Source: a virus
Length of the DNA stretch: 27,789 nucleotides
Strand: one strand, 5' to 3'
IMG/VR virus record: IMGVR_UViG_3300042558_004343
Span: 1 to 27,789 of that record
Numbering within the stretch: the stretch's first letter is position 1; each line of letters begins with the position of its first letter. The notes under the pieces were generated by a model. That model had not been told where the DNA came from, made no database searches, and saw nothing but the letters and a program-made list of their open reading frames with translations. Shown in pieces: positions 12,001 to 16,643 of the stretch. Position numbers and translations under genes: made by a program.

Positions 12001-12718
12001 TTTTTAAAGGTACATAGAATTCTACAACCCCTTGATCTTCTCCGTTGTTGACTACGCCAAAAACATCACGACTGCTGATGTTTGGTGCATACGGCAATCG
12101 GCCTGCCACTCCGGGTGCAGCCTGTATCCAAAAATTGTGACCTGGTTGGTTAACTACAAAATTGTAATTTCCACCTCTTGCCAACGTAATAATTGGATTG
12201 GTGCCAGGTAAGCCACTAAATTCATAAGTTAGCGTATTACGAGTAACTGCAAAATCATCAGTGAGTGGTATTTCAGTTGTGCTAACGTCCACTGACAGTG
12301 GGCCGTTGGGTAACCAATAGTATTGACTGTAGTTAGAAAATTTATCAAAGTCGCAGAACGGGTCCCACGAATAATATTGGCTCTGCCATAGACGATCTTG
12401 TCGACTAACATCGGCATCTTGTAATTTTAAAACATCTATCATTCCTGGGTAGGTGATAGCATCGTCGGCGGTGTTGGTTCCATTTTTTAAAAACGTTACG
12501 CCTGGCTCTAATTGATAGTCAGATCTAGTTTTAGTAGGTTCAGTGATGTAGTTGTTGGCGAGGTTAACTCCTGGACCAACTTTGCGTCCAACATATCCCT
12601 GTGAACGTTTAAAATTTGGTTCTTGTGTTAACTGGTCTAAAGTGGCTGCAAGAAATTTTTTATTTGTAGTTGTTTGAAAAATTTCTGGAAGTAAATTTAC
12701 TGTCTTATTTGATGCCAT
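1..12718 (-). CDS. Giant virion structural protein in the gp7 position (partial, C-terminus beyond window)
   Basis: The frame starts at ATG 12716-12718 and stays open to the window edge: 4239 codons without a stop, so the product exceeds 4200 residues (roughly 460 kDa). T4 gp7, the wedge protein encoded after gp6, has 1032. The start lies 2 nt after the gp6 stop, with GGGAG about 9 nt upstream. The N-terminus (LLPEIFQTTTNKKFLAATLD, later DFDKFSNYSQYYWLPNGP near residue 130) resembles large marine T4-like structural proteins as I remember them. Seven FG-GAP motifs begin at about residues 2246, 2305, 2361, 2648, 2777, 3038 and 3126. Six beta-sandwich-like modules with a V-x-V-[ND]-[GN] core lie near 905, 1139, 2423, 2583, 2708 and 2943. 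Gly-rich modules lie near 2500 and 3841-3905. A segment near residues 3680-3790 (DNQDFVLNYINEVKPYHVQI) looks conserved in marine phages. Likely role: baseplate wedge or tail periphery. The gp7 assignment rests on position only. Confidence 0.85.
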   Translation of the reverse strand, partial: MASNKTVNLLPEIFQTTTNKKFLAATLDQLTQEPNFKRSQGYVGRKVGPGVNLANNYITEPTKTRSDYQLEPGVTFLKNGTNTADDAITYPGMIDVLKLQDADVSRQDRLWQSQYYSWDPFCDFDKFSNYSQYYWLPNGPLSVDVSTTEIPLTDDFAVTRNTLTYEFSGLPGTNPIITLARGGNYNFVVNQPGHNFWIQAAPGVAGRLPYAPNISSRDVFGVVNNGEDQGVVEFYVPLKTGQDFYYTLNQIGPVDLVCNLEFNQINNIYVSAFLQQFPDGIDGITQLDGLSLIFTNTIQGAEEGGWQITTQYDPLPSDAQPGAIGTFDSVLFDQTTDINVITQRYSVWRISYVYDNDGQPFITLSSVTQVPNLSRFDIRYGQTNSSTQWYKNASGYYQQVPLLTATLDTLYYQDSTNPEIFGEIRLVDAEVTQPVDFDEIIGAKNYISPNGVKFTNGLKVKFRGLTNPAQFQNIEFYVEGVGTGPGRELRVGFVDGEAYFGLSHLYQGQKMTGGSHTGEFQQYIYDTVAESLLNIGAGGPEGAPMPGTSVPGAALGNGIKLIPVTELITPEVYIKTLDASPNAPLIPDYLTINRASMDRNAWARSNRWFHIDVINYSAELNNITPTVDNNQRAKRPIIEFRADTSLYNFGTQGKRPVNIIDFNETDALSNINGTSGYGIDGYSFVEGTLAIFAADSDQQVRNRIYEVRFIDPNNTGTPIIDLVPLPGGLALMNQTVVSTNGTTQKGLSYWFDGMAWQSAQQKTRVNQAPLFDVYDTNGDSFGDRAVYPSTTFVGSKLFGYAEGETAVQDDVLGLSLKYFSINNVGDIVFSNYFYNDTFIYVKNNVSTTTAISTGFARQYIDRVSFSSELGWQPAAATSRSRQIFRFVNDGSPLVLDVPVDQLTIFSPIQIFIDGIYLDPLRYTYTVSSTNTTITLSSLVALNSVIEIQALSNVASQIGFYQIPLNLENNAINGNSTEFTLGTIRTHYETIGQNLRNIVGPITGANNTRDLGELVPYGTQIIQNSAPLVLPGVFLRRQQFELFNSLEFNSQEYNKYKALLIDYASNGDFVNLTPTQVLDASIQEITLSRSSIFPFYWSDMLPAGETYTELTYTYSLISTNTFTTNQVYDFTQSNFKAILVYVNGNILTKGYEYTVPADSASIIITIPLVVGDVITIREYATTYGSYVPNTPTKMGLYPAYEPKIFYEETSSQPTLVIQGHDGSITVAFGDFRDNVLLEFETRIFNNLKINTTVPLLADDVTPGQFRTTDYTLEEINSILLPDFLSWIGSNKLDYTSQNYSQSNPFTYNYSQSSNRLDQQPLLGAWRGNYLYFYDTTTPNTTPWEMLGFTQQPSWWASRYGPAPYTSGNLVLWGDLERGYIADPVNPRVDPRYVRPGLLNVIPVGTEGELLSPLSAVVGNYDTTTFRRSWTFGDDGPVENTWRSSSAWPFAVMRLLALTRPAKFFGLFADRDRYVYDEGIGQYLWEGRYRLQASNLAPLYGNGVSRASYINWIIDYNQQLGVNGSNDLTTLLSNLDIRLCWRLASFSDKRYLKLYTERSTPTGSNAGLLLPDESYGLLLYKNPPVQQVSYSSVIVQVTDTGWAVQGYNGLENYFEILASRVNGKTQTLSAGGSTEQVPVEYTNTIVRVPYGFVFTNRSAVCDFLLSYGKLLTDRGFVFDRTENGYIMDWVQMAQEFLYWSNQGWAENSIINLNPGANSISITTPGLVAESLQPVKLSNVVLNQNRQGISPNNLVIDRLENTFTVNSLTSDTINFLNLRFTAYEHLIVLDNRSIFADLIYDPITGGRQSRILIAGWLSGDWNGTVNAPGFILNQAGINEWVPNQKYTKGEIVKFKDQYWSAATIIQPTATFDFSAWIKSDYSEIMQGLLPNAANDSNQLAQSYSVYDANLETEVDLFSYGLIGFRPREYMAALNLDDVSQVQLYQQFLGSKGTRPSLEIFTFADLGKETAQYNLYEYWAMLRSVYGANANNSFFEVLLNEAKLPSDPSLIQVIQPGTESAADQTVFVNDIWKSSYKITSPNILPTTTASPTDVGFPSAGYVNLNDVDITLFDLTNPSDANNSLDKIGVGTTLWVARVNAYDWEVYRASGVSSTIVQVEDNLDGASIVTFAEDHGLLAGEILIIKNFDAEINGFYRVKSVPTLNTLIIDYAFVGERTFVNGIGLGLTLQSSRVAQPSDIIGLPYANQLLPGIKVWVDNNGNDRWTVLEKIDPFYQAATIVPITQEIHSEFGYALAQGFENLSAMVGAPGYNPSELATDPGAIYTYVLTDQNVYEQNAIIELNATGAARYGSAVDIGNQQWGIVGASASDNYLGYATPIYVAPGSPVFEQRQLLLPPDQDFNVAEFGHAVTISKNERWMYITAPAHNKVYAYTRVDVQRQTVEYITDGVTTTYLWINDIVVDYALPEQLVLALDNNLLQYGIDYTVDSTSITLTDIPEAGKVLIISRRSIVQLDQQTYYNVEQDSTTGIGSNAQFTVNRVRGEYYVQLTSPGEDYQALDTLTINAATIGGGSSPANDLVITVQSIGVGGAIIESSPLGWTQSGSGVSNTYEFALNQYLYTATDIYSFTVKVDDQLYRPHLDYDFNSDSSIIDPHILVFNTVPPAGATILVDSNTYFSYVNTLTVPGLDIELRFGESVACTTTGNQIMIGSPNTRPKDEYGEVYVFDRNIERFIVIDDTQTNFYPVNSLEDPGFVAVTVNGEFLVNTAMNIGGTFTVDTSDLSNQFVTITAPLAVGDVVQIETNQFVQLQAITSANQTDAAEFGAKVDQCANDCSLYISSPGDSAILPEAGKVEVYRNQARLYGTIESTIANPALTAGDYIRIDNMFVAVPAAPNNTVSGLVNAINTTPYLTVTQYYIGDRVSYNGLCYIATSATLGNDPTNTVYWTQSEFIPNVGAVLTADLILEGDGTTTVFDVGTIYSAASSYTTKVYVNNVLQTYGVNYTYDNNTKQITFAAGSVPFNTAEILIVSGRMIVTVKNINSAQPVNKLSVLPGQGTVFFDLGVNVYAWQQEITSPDPQSYAHFGLGLFVSDDALTLMVGAPNGSTIAPTIFDNNTTIFDVKTTQFADPIIQSGAVYSYDVLSAVNPSVDNPPLLVFGQQFINSDVQTLDQFGAAIDYTTGVFLIGAPGSDIGDSSQADFGKVVQYYNDSHGPAWAPTRIQEPTVDIALLNTVFVYDLVTGTPNQYLDYFNPLQGRLLGAVRQNLNYIGAVDPAAYNAGAINNYGMRWGQPQVGQLWWDTSFARFIDPNQDDIVYASRRWGQLFPGSSVDVYQWISSTELPINYTGEGTVYSADSYVEVTMLNESGFLNTEYFFWVKGIRTIATNAGKTLSATTLSQYIESPRSSGISYIAPINANTVAIYNSLPYISAQDTVLHIQFDKQATTAAVHAEYQLIAQDRPESFLDPALYRKLLDSLTGADLFGRAVPDPLLSPSQRYGVDYRPRQSMVANRFLALQNYITRANSVLAEYPISETRKFTLLNSRESIPPALEIVDGNTVTNWNLQVANYEELSYQNLNAVAIGYKYLVTSDSTNNGLWTIYQTVTGRLPGSVFLELIRVQNYDTRNYWSYIDWYRPGYNPLTRILIKVPNRSALDTITVPNGSSVEVLANAQGKKEIYLRDNGNWVRVGLQDGTIELSNALWDYTLGRFGFDTEVFDAQYFDEAPVTETRKILEAINEELLIDELLIERNRLLVLMFNYILSEQRSTSWLTKTSLIDVDHVIRELVPYPIYRRDNQDFVLNYINEVKPYHVQIREFNLKYQGLDSYPGSIVDFDLPAYWDPLQQLFISPVLDNTGTLSTTSSVPSTSSTWQTFPWNQWYQNYLLSIQSVTVVNGGSGYTSPPVVTVTGDCVQQAVMVAQINSTGRVTSINVIDPGLGYSTTATITLSEGNGSGATAVAVMGNQQVRNILTTMRYDRYQYTSNVLEWQANVDYATGTLVRYDNRVWSAVATVNSASFDPEQWTLIAASALSGVDRTMGYYVPRVNEPGLDLALLISGVDYPGVQVAAPDFNRDTGYDVGNFDIDPFDNISYGPDGIPTYDPAILDAIYQSNFTDPYLGILPAPAYDGNPPTTGPANAVTVDGGAFVDTYESHAPEELVPGIVYDTLDMRVYTTPGADWRGLGHGSPEASVSYFYDSTNTTYSFANLLPFPMVVLAYNVTQGLVITPTSYDWANYQLEVGTGASNGDVITLEVFATGGGNQLCSKTYLGSDIIDSSVVIPFPADMIDSF
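1012..1204 (-). repeat. Tandem Gly-rich GxGY modules in the giant protein
   Basis: Two related units follow each other at residues about 3839-3903: VTVVNGGSGYTSPPVVTVTG, then INVIDPGLGYSTTATITLSE, ending in GNGSGATAVAV. The shared pattern is V-x-V-x-[NDP]-G-x-G-Y-[TS] followed by a short beta strand. Similar tandem units occur in tail and fibre proteins of marine phages as I remember them. They lie toward the visible C-terminal end, after the DNQDFVLNYINEVKPYHVQI segment. Confidence 0.55.
4697..4719 (-). other. Perfect 10-bp inverted repeat inside the giant gene
   Basis: The arms are atactcgtcc (4697-4706) and ggacgagtat (4710-4719) with a 3-nt loop (ttg). The hairpin falls in the loop of FG-GAP blade 4, encoding TRPKDEY between the IGSP and GEVYVF elements. 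No U-tract follows it. Confidence 0.75.
5050..5080 (-). other. Perfect 13-bp inverted repeat inside the giant gene
   Basis: The arms are attgagtccagcc (5050-5062) and ggctggactcaat (5068-5080), perfectly complementary, separated by a 5-nt loop. On the transcribed strand it encodes ESSPLGWTQS at residues 2547-2557, right after the Gly-rich module and before the next beta-sandwich module. No U-tract follows on the transcript, so it is not a classical intrinsic terminator. Confidence 0.8.
5090..5240 (-). repeat. Gly-rich GxxY/NDLxITV module in the giant protein
   Basis: Residues about 2495-2545 read LTSPGEDYQALDTLTINA, then IGGGSSPANDLVITVQSIG. This G-x-x-Y-x-x-x-D-x-L-T-I ... ANDLVITV pattern is one I recognise from repetitive structural proteins of marine T4-like phages. 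It sits between FG-GAP blades 3 and 4, beside a perfect hairpin at 5050-5080. The function is unknown; a beta-rich spacer or fibre module is the likeliest reading. Confidence 0.55.
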
Positions 12719-12720
12719 TC

Positions 12721-15700
12721 TTAACTGCTCCCGCCGGTTTGTCCAATTGTACTACCTGGCGCACCCACTGTGGTCACTGGATAAAGCCCGGCCACACTGG
12801 TTTGACTACGTATATTACTCTGTGTCAATGCGCTTATTACTTCAATGTCTGCCACAGTGGCAGCACTGACAAATATCTCGTTTGGTGCACTTCTAATCTC
12901 ATACAGGTCGCCAAATGTTTTTAATGGGTTAAGTGGTACAATCACCACTGAGCTAATAATTGAACCCAATTGTTTGTGTAGATATGCACTCAGCTCTGAG
13001 AAGTAGAATGTATCGCCAAAGTCCCACTTGTCAATACTAAAGTAACTATTGATATTAGAAATAACTTGACTCTTGATTTCGCTGTCGCTGGCAGTTGTGT
13101 TAAGGGCTTTGACAACTTTAATAGTGGCCCGCAACTGTGTGGGTGCCTTGGCGCCAAATAATGGTTTGAACATTACTGAGTTTAGCACTAAATTATCACT
13201 GACCATTTTATAATTATTGAGACTTGAATAGTCTTGCGACAATTCATTGATGGTAGGTGCACTAGGCTCTGGCACGGTGCCAGTGGTATCTTTAATGTAG
13301 TTTTGATAAGCAGTGTAATATGCTTGTGGCACAAGATACATGTCAATGATATTTGAAGTTCCGGGATCAATGACATTGGTCAGTGAACTATTGTGTCGGT
13401 ATTGGAATGACAATGAGTTGCGGCCCACTTGCGCAAGAAAATCTGTGCGAGGAATTATTGTTCTTTGAAAGATACCATTGACCAAAGTGACTTGCAATTG
13501 GTAGAACAATTTACTTTGGTATGCATAAAATATTTGTCCGTTGATGTACTCGCTTTTAACTAATTCAATTGCATCCAATGTTGTCAACGAACTATTGACT
13601 ATTCCTGGTTCAACTGGCAAATATCTTTCAAGATCATCAAAGTCTGTGGTCAGCTGGAAGAACGTCAGCTTGGAAGAAGCGTTGACTTTTGGGGCCACCA
13701 GATCATCAAAAAAGTCTGGGTTGTCTGCAACACCATCAGCGTCACTGTCTCGGTAACTCACAACAACTTCATAGTCGTTTACAAATCCATCGCTTTCAAT
13801 TGGCTGGCCAATTATATCCATGGTAACGTCAGTGGGTAATGGCTCATTAGAATCTGGTCTTGAATTGGTTTTTAACACTCTTATAAAGTCCTTGATTACT
13901 AATCCAGTCTTGCTGTCATAGACTTCACTGCTGGTGCTGAAGAAGAATCTTGTTTGTATAACACTGGCAAATTTATATTGCAATGATCTAGAACTAACCA
14001 CATAGTTAGATCCATCAGTTAAAAACTGCACTAGCCAGGACGCATCTAAATTTTGTCCAGAAGTATCTTGTGCGTAGGTTCTGCTAAAAGGTGCCGGATG
14101 TCCAGCATATTCAGCATTGAGATTTGTACTAGTTATAAGATACCAGCTAGCAGTTAAATTGTTGTAGCCAAGACCAAAATTTCGATAAAGCTCAATTTGT
14201 TGAATCATGCTTTGTTTAATTTCTAAAGGCAACACATTGATAAACTTTGGAATCACTAGTTGTGCCAAAGCGCCAGATGGCACAAAATTGTTCAATGCAA
14301 CTGGCCCTATCCCATCTGGCAAGTTGCCAAGTCCCTGTGCAGTACCATCAAGCACCACTGCCTCAACTGTGGCCCATATTACCATTTTTTCATCAGCGCG
14401 AACTGGTATTCCGGTCTGCAGTCTATTATTTGCATCAAAGAATTTACCAGCAGGCGGTACAAATTTTACCAAGCTACCTTGTGTAATATATTGAGCATTA
14501 TTATTAGTGTAAGCACCAATTGGCAACGGATTGCTGGCTGTGCCGCTGTAAAAATATCCTGTGGTTTGATTATTAATTGTTGTGGTTTGATTCCATCCAG
14601 CACTCAACACGGTCAATGGAGGTCTTGGAAAGTTAGCATAGTAAAATTGCAACATACCTCGGCTGGATGCAAGTGGTTCCACTGAGTTGGTAATGGTATC
14701 AACAATCTCGTTACGATTTACCCAATTAAAATTAAAAGTAGGCAAAACATTTTCTTCGTAAATTACTCCGTCACTGGAAAATATATTGGTACTAGAATAT
14801 TTTCCAGTGGGATCTGTTAGGTCAATATACCTAGATGTACCGGTGCTAGCACGATCAACTGCTTTACTCTTGATAATTGAGTTGTATTTGGTGAATGGGA
14901 AGTTGTTGTAGTCTTCGCCATTGACCATACGATTTTGTGTGTAGTAACGTGCAGGAGCACGTTGCTTGATCTCTGTGATGTTTTCTCTAGACTGTGCGTT
15001 AGTCACCGGTTGTGTGATACCACAAGTAAGAGTCAATGTTTCCAGTCTGCCCGAACGACTAATGTAGCTGATTGGCACTGAAATGTTTTGCATTTCTTCA
15101 GGATTAATGATGTACTGCAATCCGTTGCTGGATCTAACATAGGTACGGAAAGTGCCCACAGGAACACTGGAAAACACACCATCACCAAATGTCAGTGTAA
15201 TCTGATCATTAGCTCGGCTGGTGATAGAATATAATGTACGTTGGTCTGGCGCAAGTTGTTCGACTGCACCGGCAAAAATATTTTCAACATAAATCCACTC
15301 GCTCGAAATACTACCAACATCATCAAGTTTGTAAAGCCAATGATCTTCTTGGTTACAACCTTCAATGTTAATGTTTACTGTGCGGTTAGGAATTGCTTCA
15401 GACAAGTTGAAGTCTTGATTTTGCAATACGCCTTGTTTGAACAAGAAAAAGAATCCAGTGTTTGCACTGCCAAATCCCTGTGCGTCATTGCGATACAATA
15501 CGTTGAATGCACCATTGGGTTTTGGTGCTGGCTCGTAGACATATTCTTTCCCAATTGTGGTTGCACTCACAACTTCAAACGGCATGTTTACACCATCCAC
15601 CACAGATGTGTAGGGAATAATTGGCAAATAACCAGGGATAAGATTAATTGTGTACTCGCTGGTCTCAATGCCTAGTATATCCTGACGGTTACCTGGACGA

Positions 15701-16212
15701 CCAAATTTTTGACTGTCAATAAATGCGGCATTCATGATTGATGTAAACTGCTCTAACCAACTTGAGTTAGTGGCGTCATTCCAATCAATTGTGATATTGG
15801 CTAGGTTAATACCATTAAAGTCTGTAATATTTTCAGTGGTGCTAGCCGAAACAACCTTCAAGTAACCCTGCGCTTCAGTGTTTCTTTTAGGTGTGTAGCT
15901 GACCAAGTTTGCCAAACGCACCACGCTGTCACGGCGTTCGGCTGTGTCTAAAAAGTTCTCACGTGTGTTTAAGTCGTTTCTAAATGCCAGGGCTTGTCCC
16001 ATAAAAGCCATGACGTCCAGCAGTGCAATAAATTCACTGCTTTCAATATAATCGTTAAAAGTTTCTGGGTAATAAAGTCGGAGATAATCAACAAAACTCT
16101 TTCGCAGGGTTTCAAAATCATAACTTTGAAAGTCAGCTTCACGATAGGTTTGATAAAGCCTCTTCCAATCTTCTACACCAAATATTGCGGTTTGTCTTGT
16201 TGTTTTAGCCAT
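12721..16212 (-). CDS. 6: Baseplate wedge protein gp6-like
   Basis: Encodes 1163 residues, beginning MAKTTRQTAIFGVEDWKRLY. In T4-like phages gp6 dimerises to form the inner iron ring of the baseplate that joins the wedges around the hub; T4 gp6 has 660 residues, so this one is much longer. Assignment rests on its place directly after gp25, its size class, and N-terminal features seen in this group (ETFNDYIESSEFIALLDVMA, FRNDLNTRENFLDTAERRDS, VVRLANLVSYTPKRN), which resemble the gp6/gpJ-like baseplate family. Residues 822-830 read DSDADGVAD, a DxDxDGxxD calcium-loop-like motif. The C-terminus is Gly/Ser/Thr-rich. The ATG at 16212 follows a 48-nt gap with a perfect late promoter, unlike its coupled neighbours. 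A 13-bp inverted repeat lies inside the gene. Confidence 0.85.
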   Translation of the reverse strand: MAKTTRQTAIFGVEDWKRLYQTYREADFQSYDFETLRKSFVDYLRLYYPETFNDYIESSEFIALLDVMAFMGQALAFRNDLNTRENFLDTAERRDSVVRLANLVSYTPKRNTEAQGYLKVVSASTTENITDFNGINLANITIDWNDATNSSWLEQFTSIMNAAFIDSQKFGRPGNRQDILGIETSEYTINLIPGYLPIIPYTSVVDGVNMPFEVVSATTIGKEYVYEPAPKPNGAFNVLYRNDAQGFGSANTGFFFLFKQGVLQNQDFNLSEAIPNRTVNINIEGCNQEDHWLYKLDDVGSISSEWIYVENIFAGAVEQLAPDQRTLYSITSRANDQITLTFGDGVFSSVPVGTFRTYVRSSNGLQYIINPEEMQNISVPISYISRSGRLETLTLTCGITQPVTNAQSRENITEIKQRAPARYYTQNRMVNGEDYNNFPFTKYNSIIKSKAVDRASTGTSRYIDLTDPTGKYSSTNIFSSDGVIYEENVLPTFNFNWVNRNEIVDTITNSVEPLASSRGMLQFYYANFPRPPLTVLSAGWNQTTTINNQTTGYFYSGTASNPLPIGAYTNNNAQYITQGSLVKFVPPAGKFFDANNRLQTGIPVRADEKMVIWATVEAVVLDGTAQGLGNLPDGIGPVALNNFVPSGALAQLVIPKFINVLPLEIKQSMIQQIELYRNFGLGYNNLTASWYLITSTNLNAEYAGHPAPFSRTYAQDTSGQNLDASWLVQFLTDGSNYVVSSRSLQYKFASVIQTRFFFSTSSEVYDSKTGLVIKDFIRVLKTNSRPDSNEPLPTDVTMDIIGQPIESDGFVNDYEVVVSYRDSDADGVADNPDFFDDLVAPKVNASSKLTFFQLTTDFDDLERYLPVEPGIVNSSLTTLDAIELVKSEYINGQIFYAYQSKLFYQLQVTLVNGIFQRTIIPRTDFLAQVGRNSLSFQYRHNSSLTNVIDPGTSNIIDMYLVPQAYYTAYQNYIKDTTGTVPEPSAPTINELSQDYSSLNNYKMVSDNLVLNSVMFKPLFGAKAPTQLRATIKVVKALNTTASDSEIKSQVISNINSYFSIDKWDFGDTFYFSELSAYLHKQLGSIISSVVIVPLNPLKTFGDLYEIRSAPNEIFVSAATVADIEVISALTQSNIRSQTSVAGLYPVTTVGAPGSTIGQTGGSS
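14772..14809 (-). other. Perfect 13-bp inverted repeat inside gp6
   Basis: The arms are cactggaaaatat (14772-14784) and atattttccagtg (14797-14809), perfectly complementary, with a 12-nt loop. It encodes TGKYSSTNIFSSD at residues about 469-481 of gp6. No terminator-like U-tract accompanies it. Confidence 0.75.
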
Positions 16213-16231
16213 AGTTTCTCACTGTACATTG

Positions 16232-16239
16232 TATTTATA
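16232..16239 (-). promoter_or_regulatory. T4-type late promoter (TATAAATA) upstream of gp6
   Basis: The minus strand reads TATAAATA exactly, the consensus T4 late promoter -10 element recognised by gp55-bearing RNA polymerase. It ends 20 nt before the gp6 ATG, in the only real intergenic gap of the structural block (16213-16260). Transcription would start near 16226 and leave a leader of about 13 nt containing GAGAAA as a weak ribosome site. It would boost gp6 and the giant gene relative to the upstream genes. Confidence 0.75.
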
Positions 16240-16260
16240 ACCCCAATTATCTACATAGTT

Positions 16261-16635
16261 TTAGATGAAGCTGGCACGGCGAGATTCTTGATCAAAGAAA
16301 ATGGCCAGTCGCTCGGCTGTAGAACTTGGTACAATTTGAACCTGTAGCTCTATTAACATACCGTTTTGTTGTGGGTATACATTAGCGTCTGAAATATAAA
16401 TTCTAGGATCTCCGCCAGCTACACGCTGAAGCTCTGCTAGTATTTTTGTCACTGTCTCTGGAGTTTGATTCTCAAATATGAAACTCCAGATAACAGTGCC
16501 GTACCCTGGACGGCCGACTAGTTCACCTTGTTGGATATTGAGGGCGTTTGATAAATCACGTTTGACTAGAGCAAAGTCAGTCAACGTGAATTTTTTATTT
16601 TGATTAATAGTGTTGAAACCAATAAATGCAGGCAT
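16261..16635 (-). CDS. 25: Baseplate wedge protein gp25-like
   Basis: A 124-residue protein, close to T4 gp25 (132 aa). The central GRPGYGTVIWSFIFE (residues 41-55) is the hallmark of the GPW/gp25 family, and the C-terminal half has the alternating strand pattern MLIELQVQIVPSSTAERLAI. In contractile systems gp25 and its T6SS homologue TssE bind gp6-type wedge proteins and help start sheath assembly around the tube. It starts 8 nt after the gp5 stop and is followed by a 48-nt gap and gp6, the usual gp25-gp6 order. No strong Shine-Dalgarno is visible, so translation may depend on coupling to gp5. Confident family call. Confidence 0.93.
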   Translation of the reverse strand: MPAFIGFNTINQNKKFTLTDFALVKRDLSNALNIQQGELVGRPGYGTVIWSFIFENQTPETVTKILAELQRVAGGDPRIYISDANVYPQQNGMLIELQVQIVPSSTAERLAIFFDQESRRASFI

Positions 16636-16643
16636 AGTGATAT

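Noticed and set aside
14272-14320. 9-bp inverted repeat with a 31-nt loop in gp6
   Set aside because: A stem of this size with a long loop is expected by chance in 27 kb; only the perfect stems of 10 bp or more with short loops were kept.
14260-14685. Plus-strand open frames of up to 141 codons antisense to gp6
   Set aside because: Three overlapping frames in the same place are typical of composition-driven shadows; gp6 is intact and continuous on the other strand.
14946-14963. 7-bp stem with a 4-nt loop in gp6
   Set aside because: It is too short to stand out against the many small palindromes in this sequence, and no U-tract or gene boundary is nearby.
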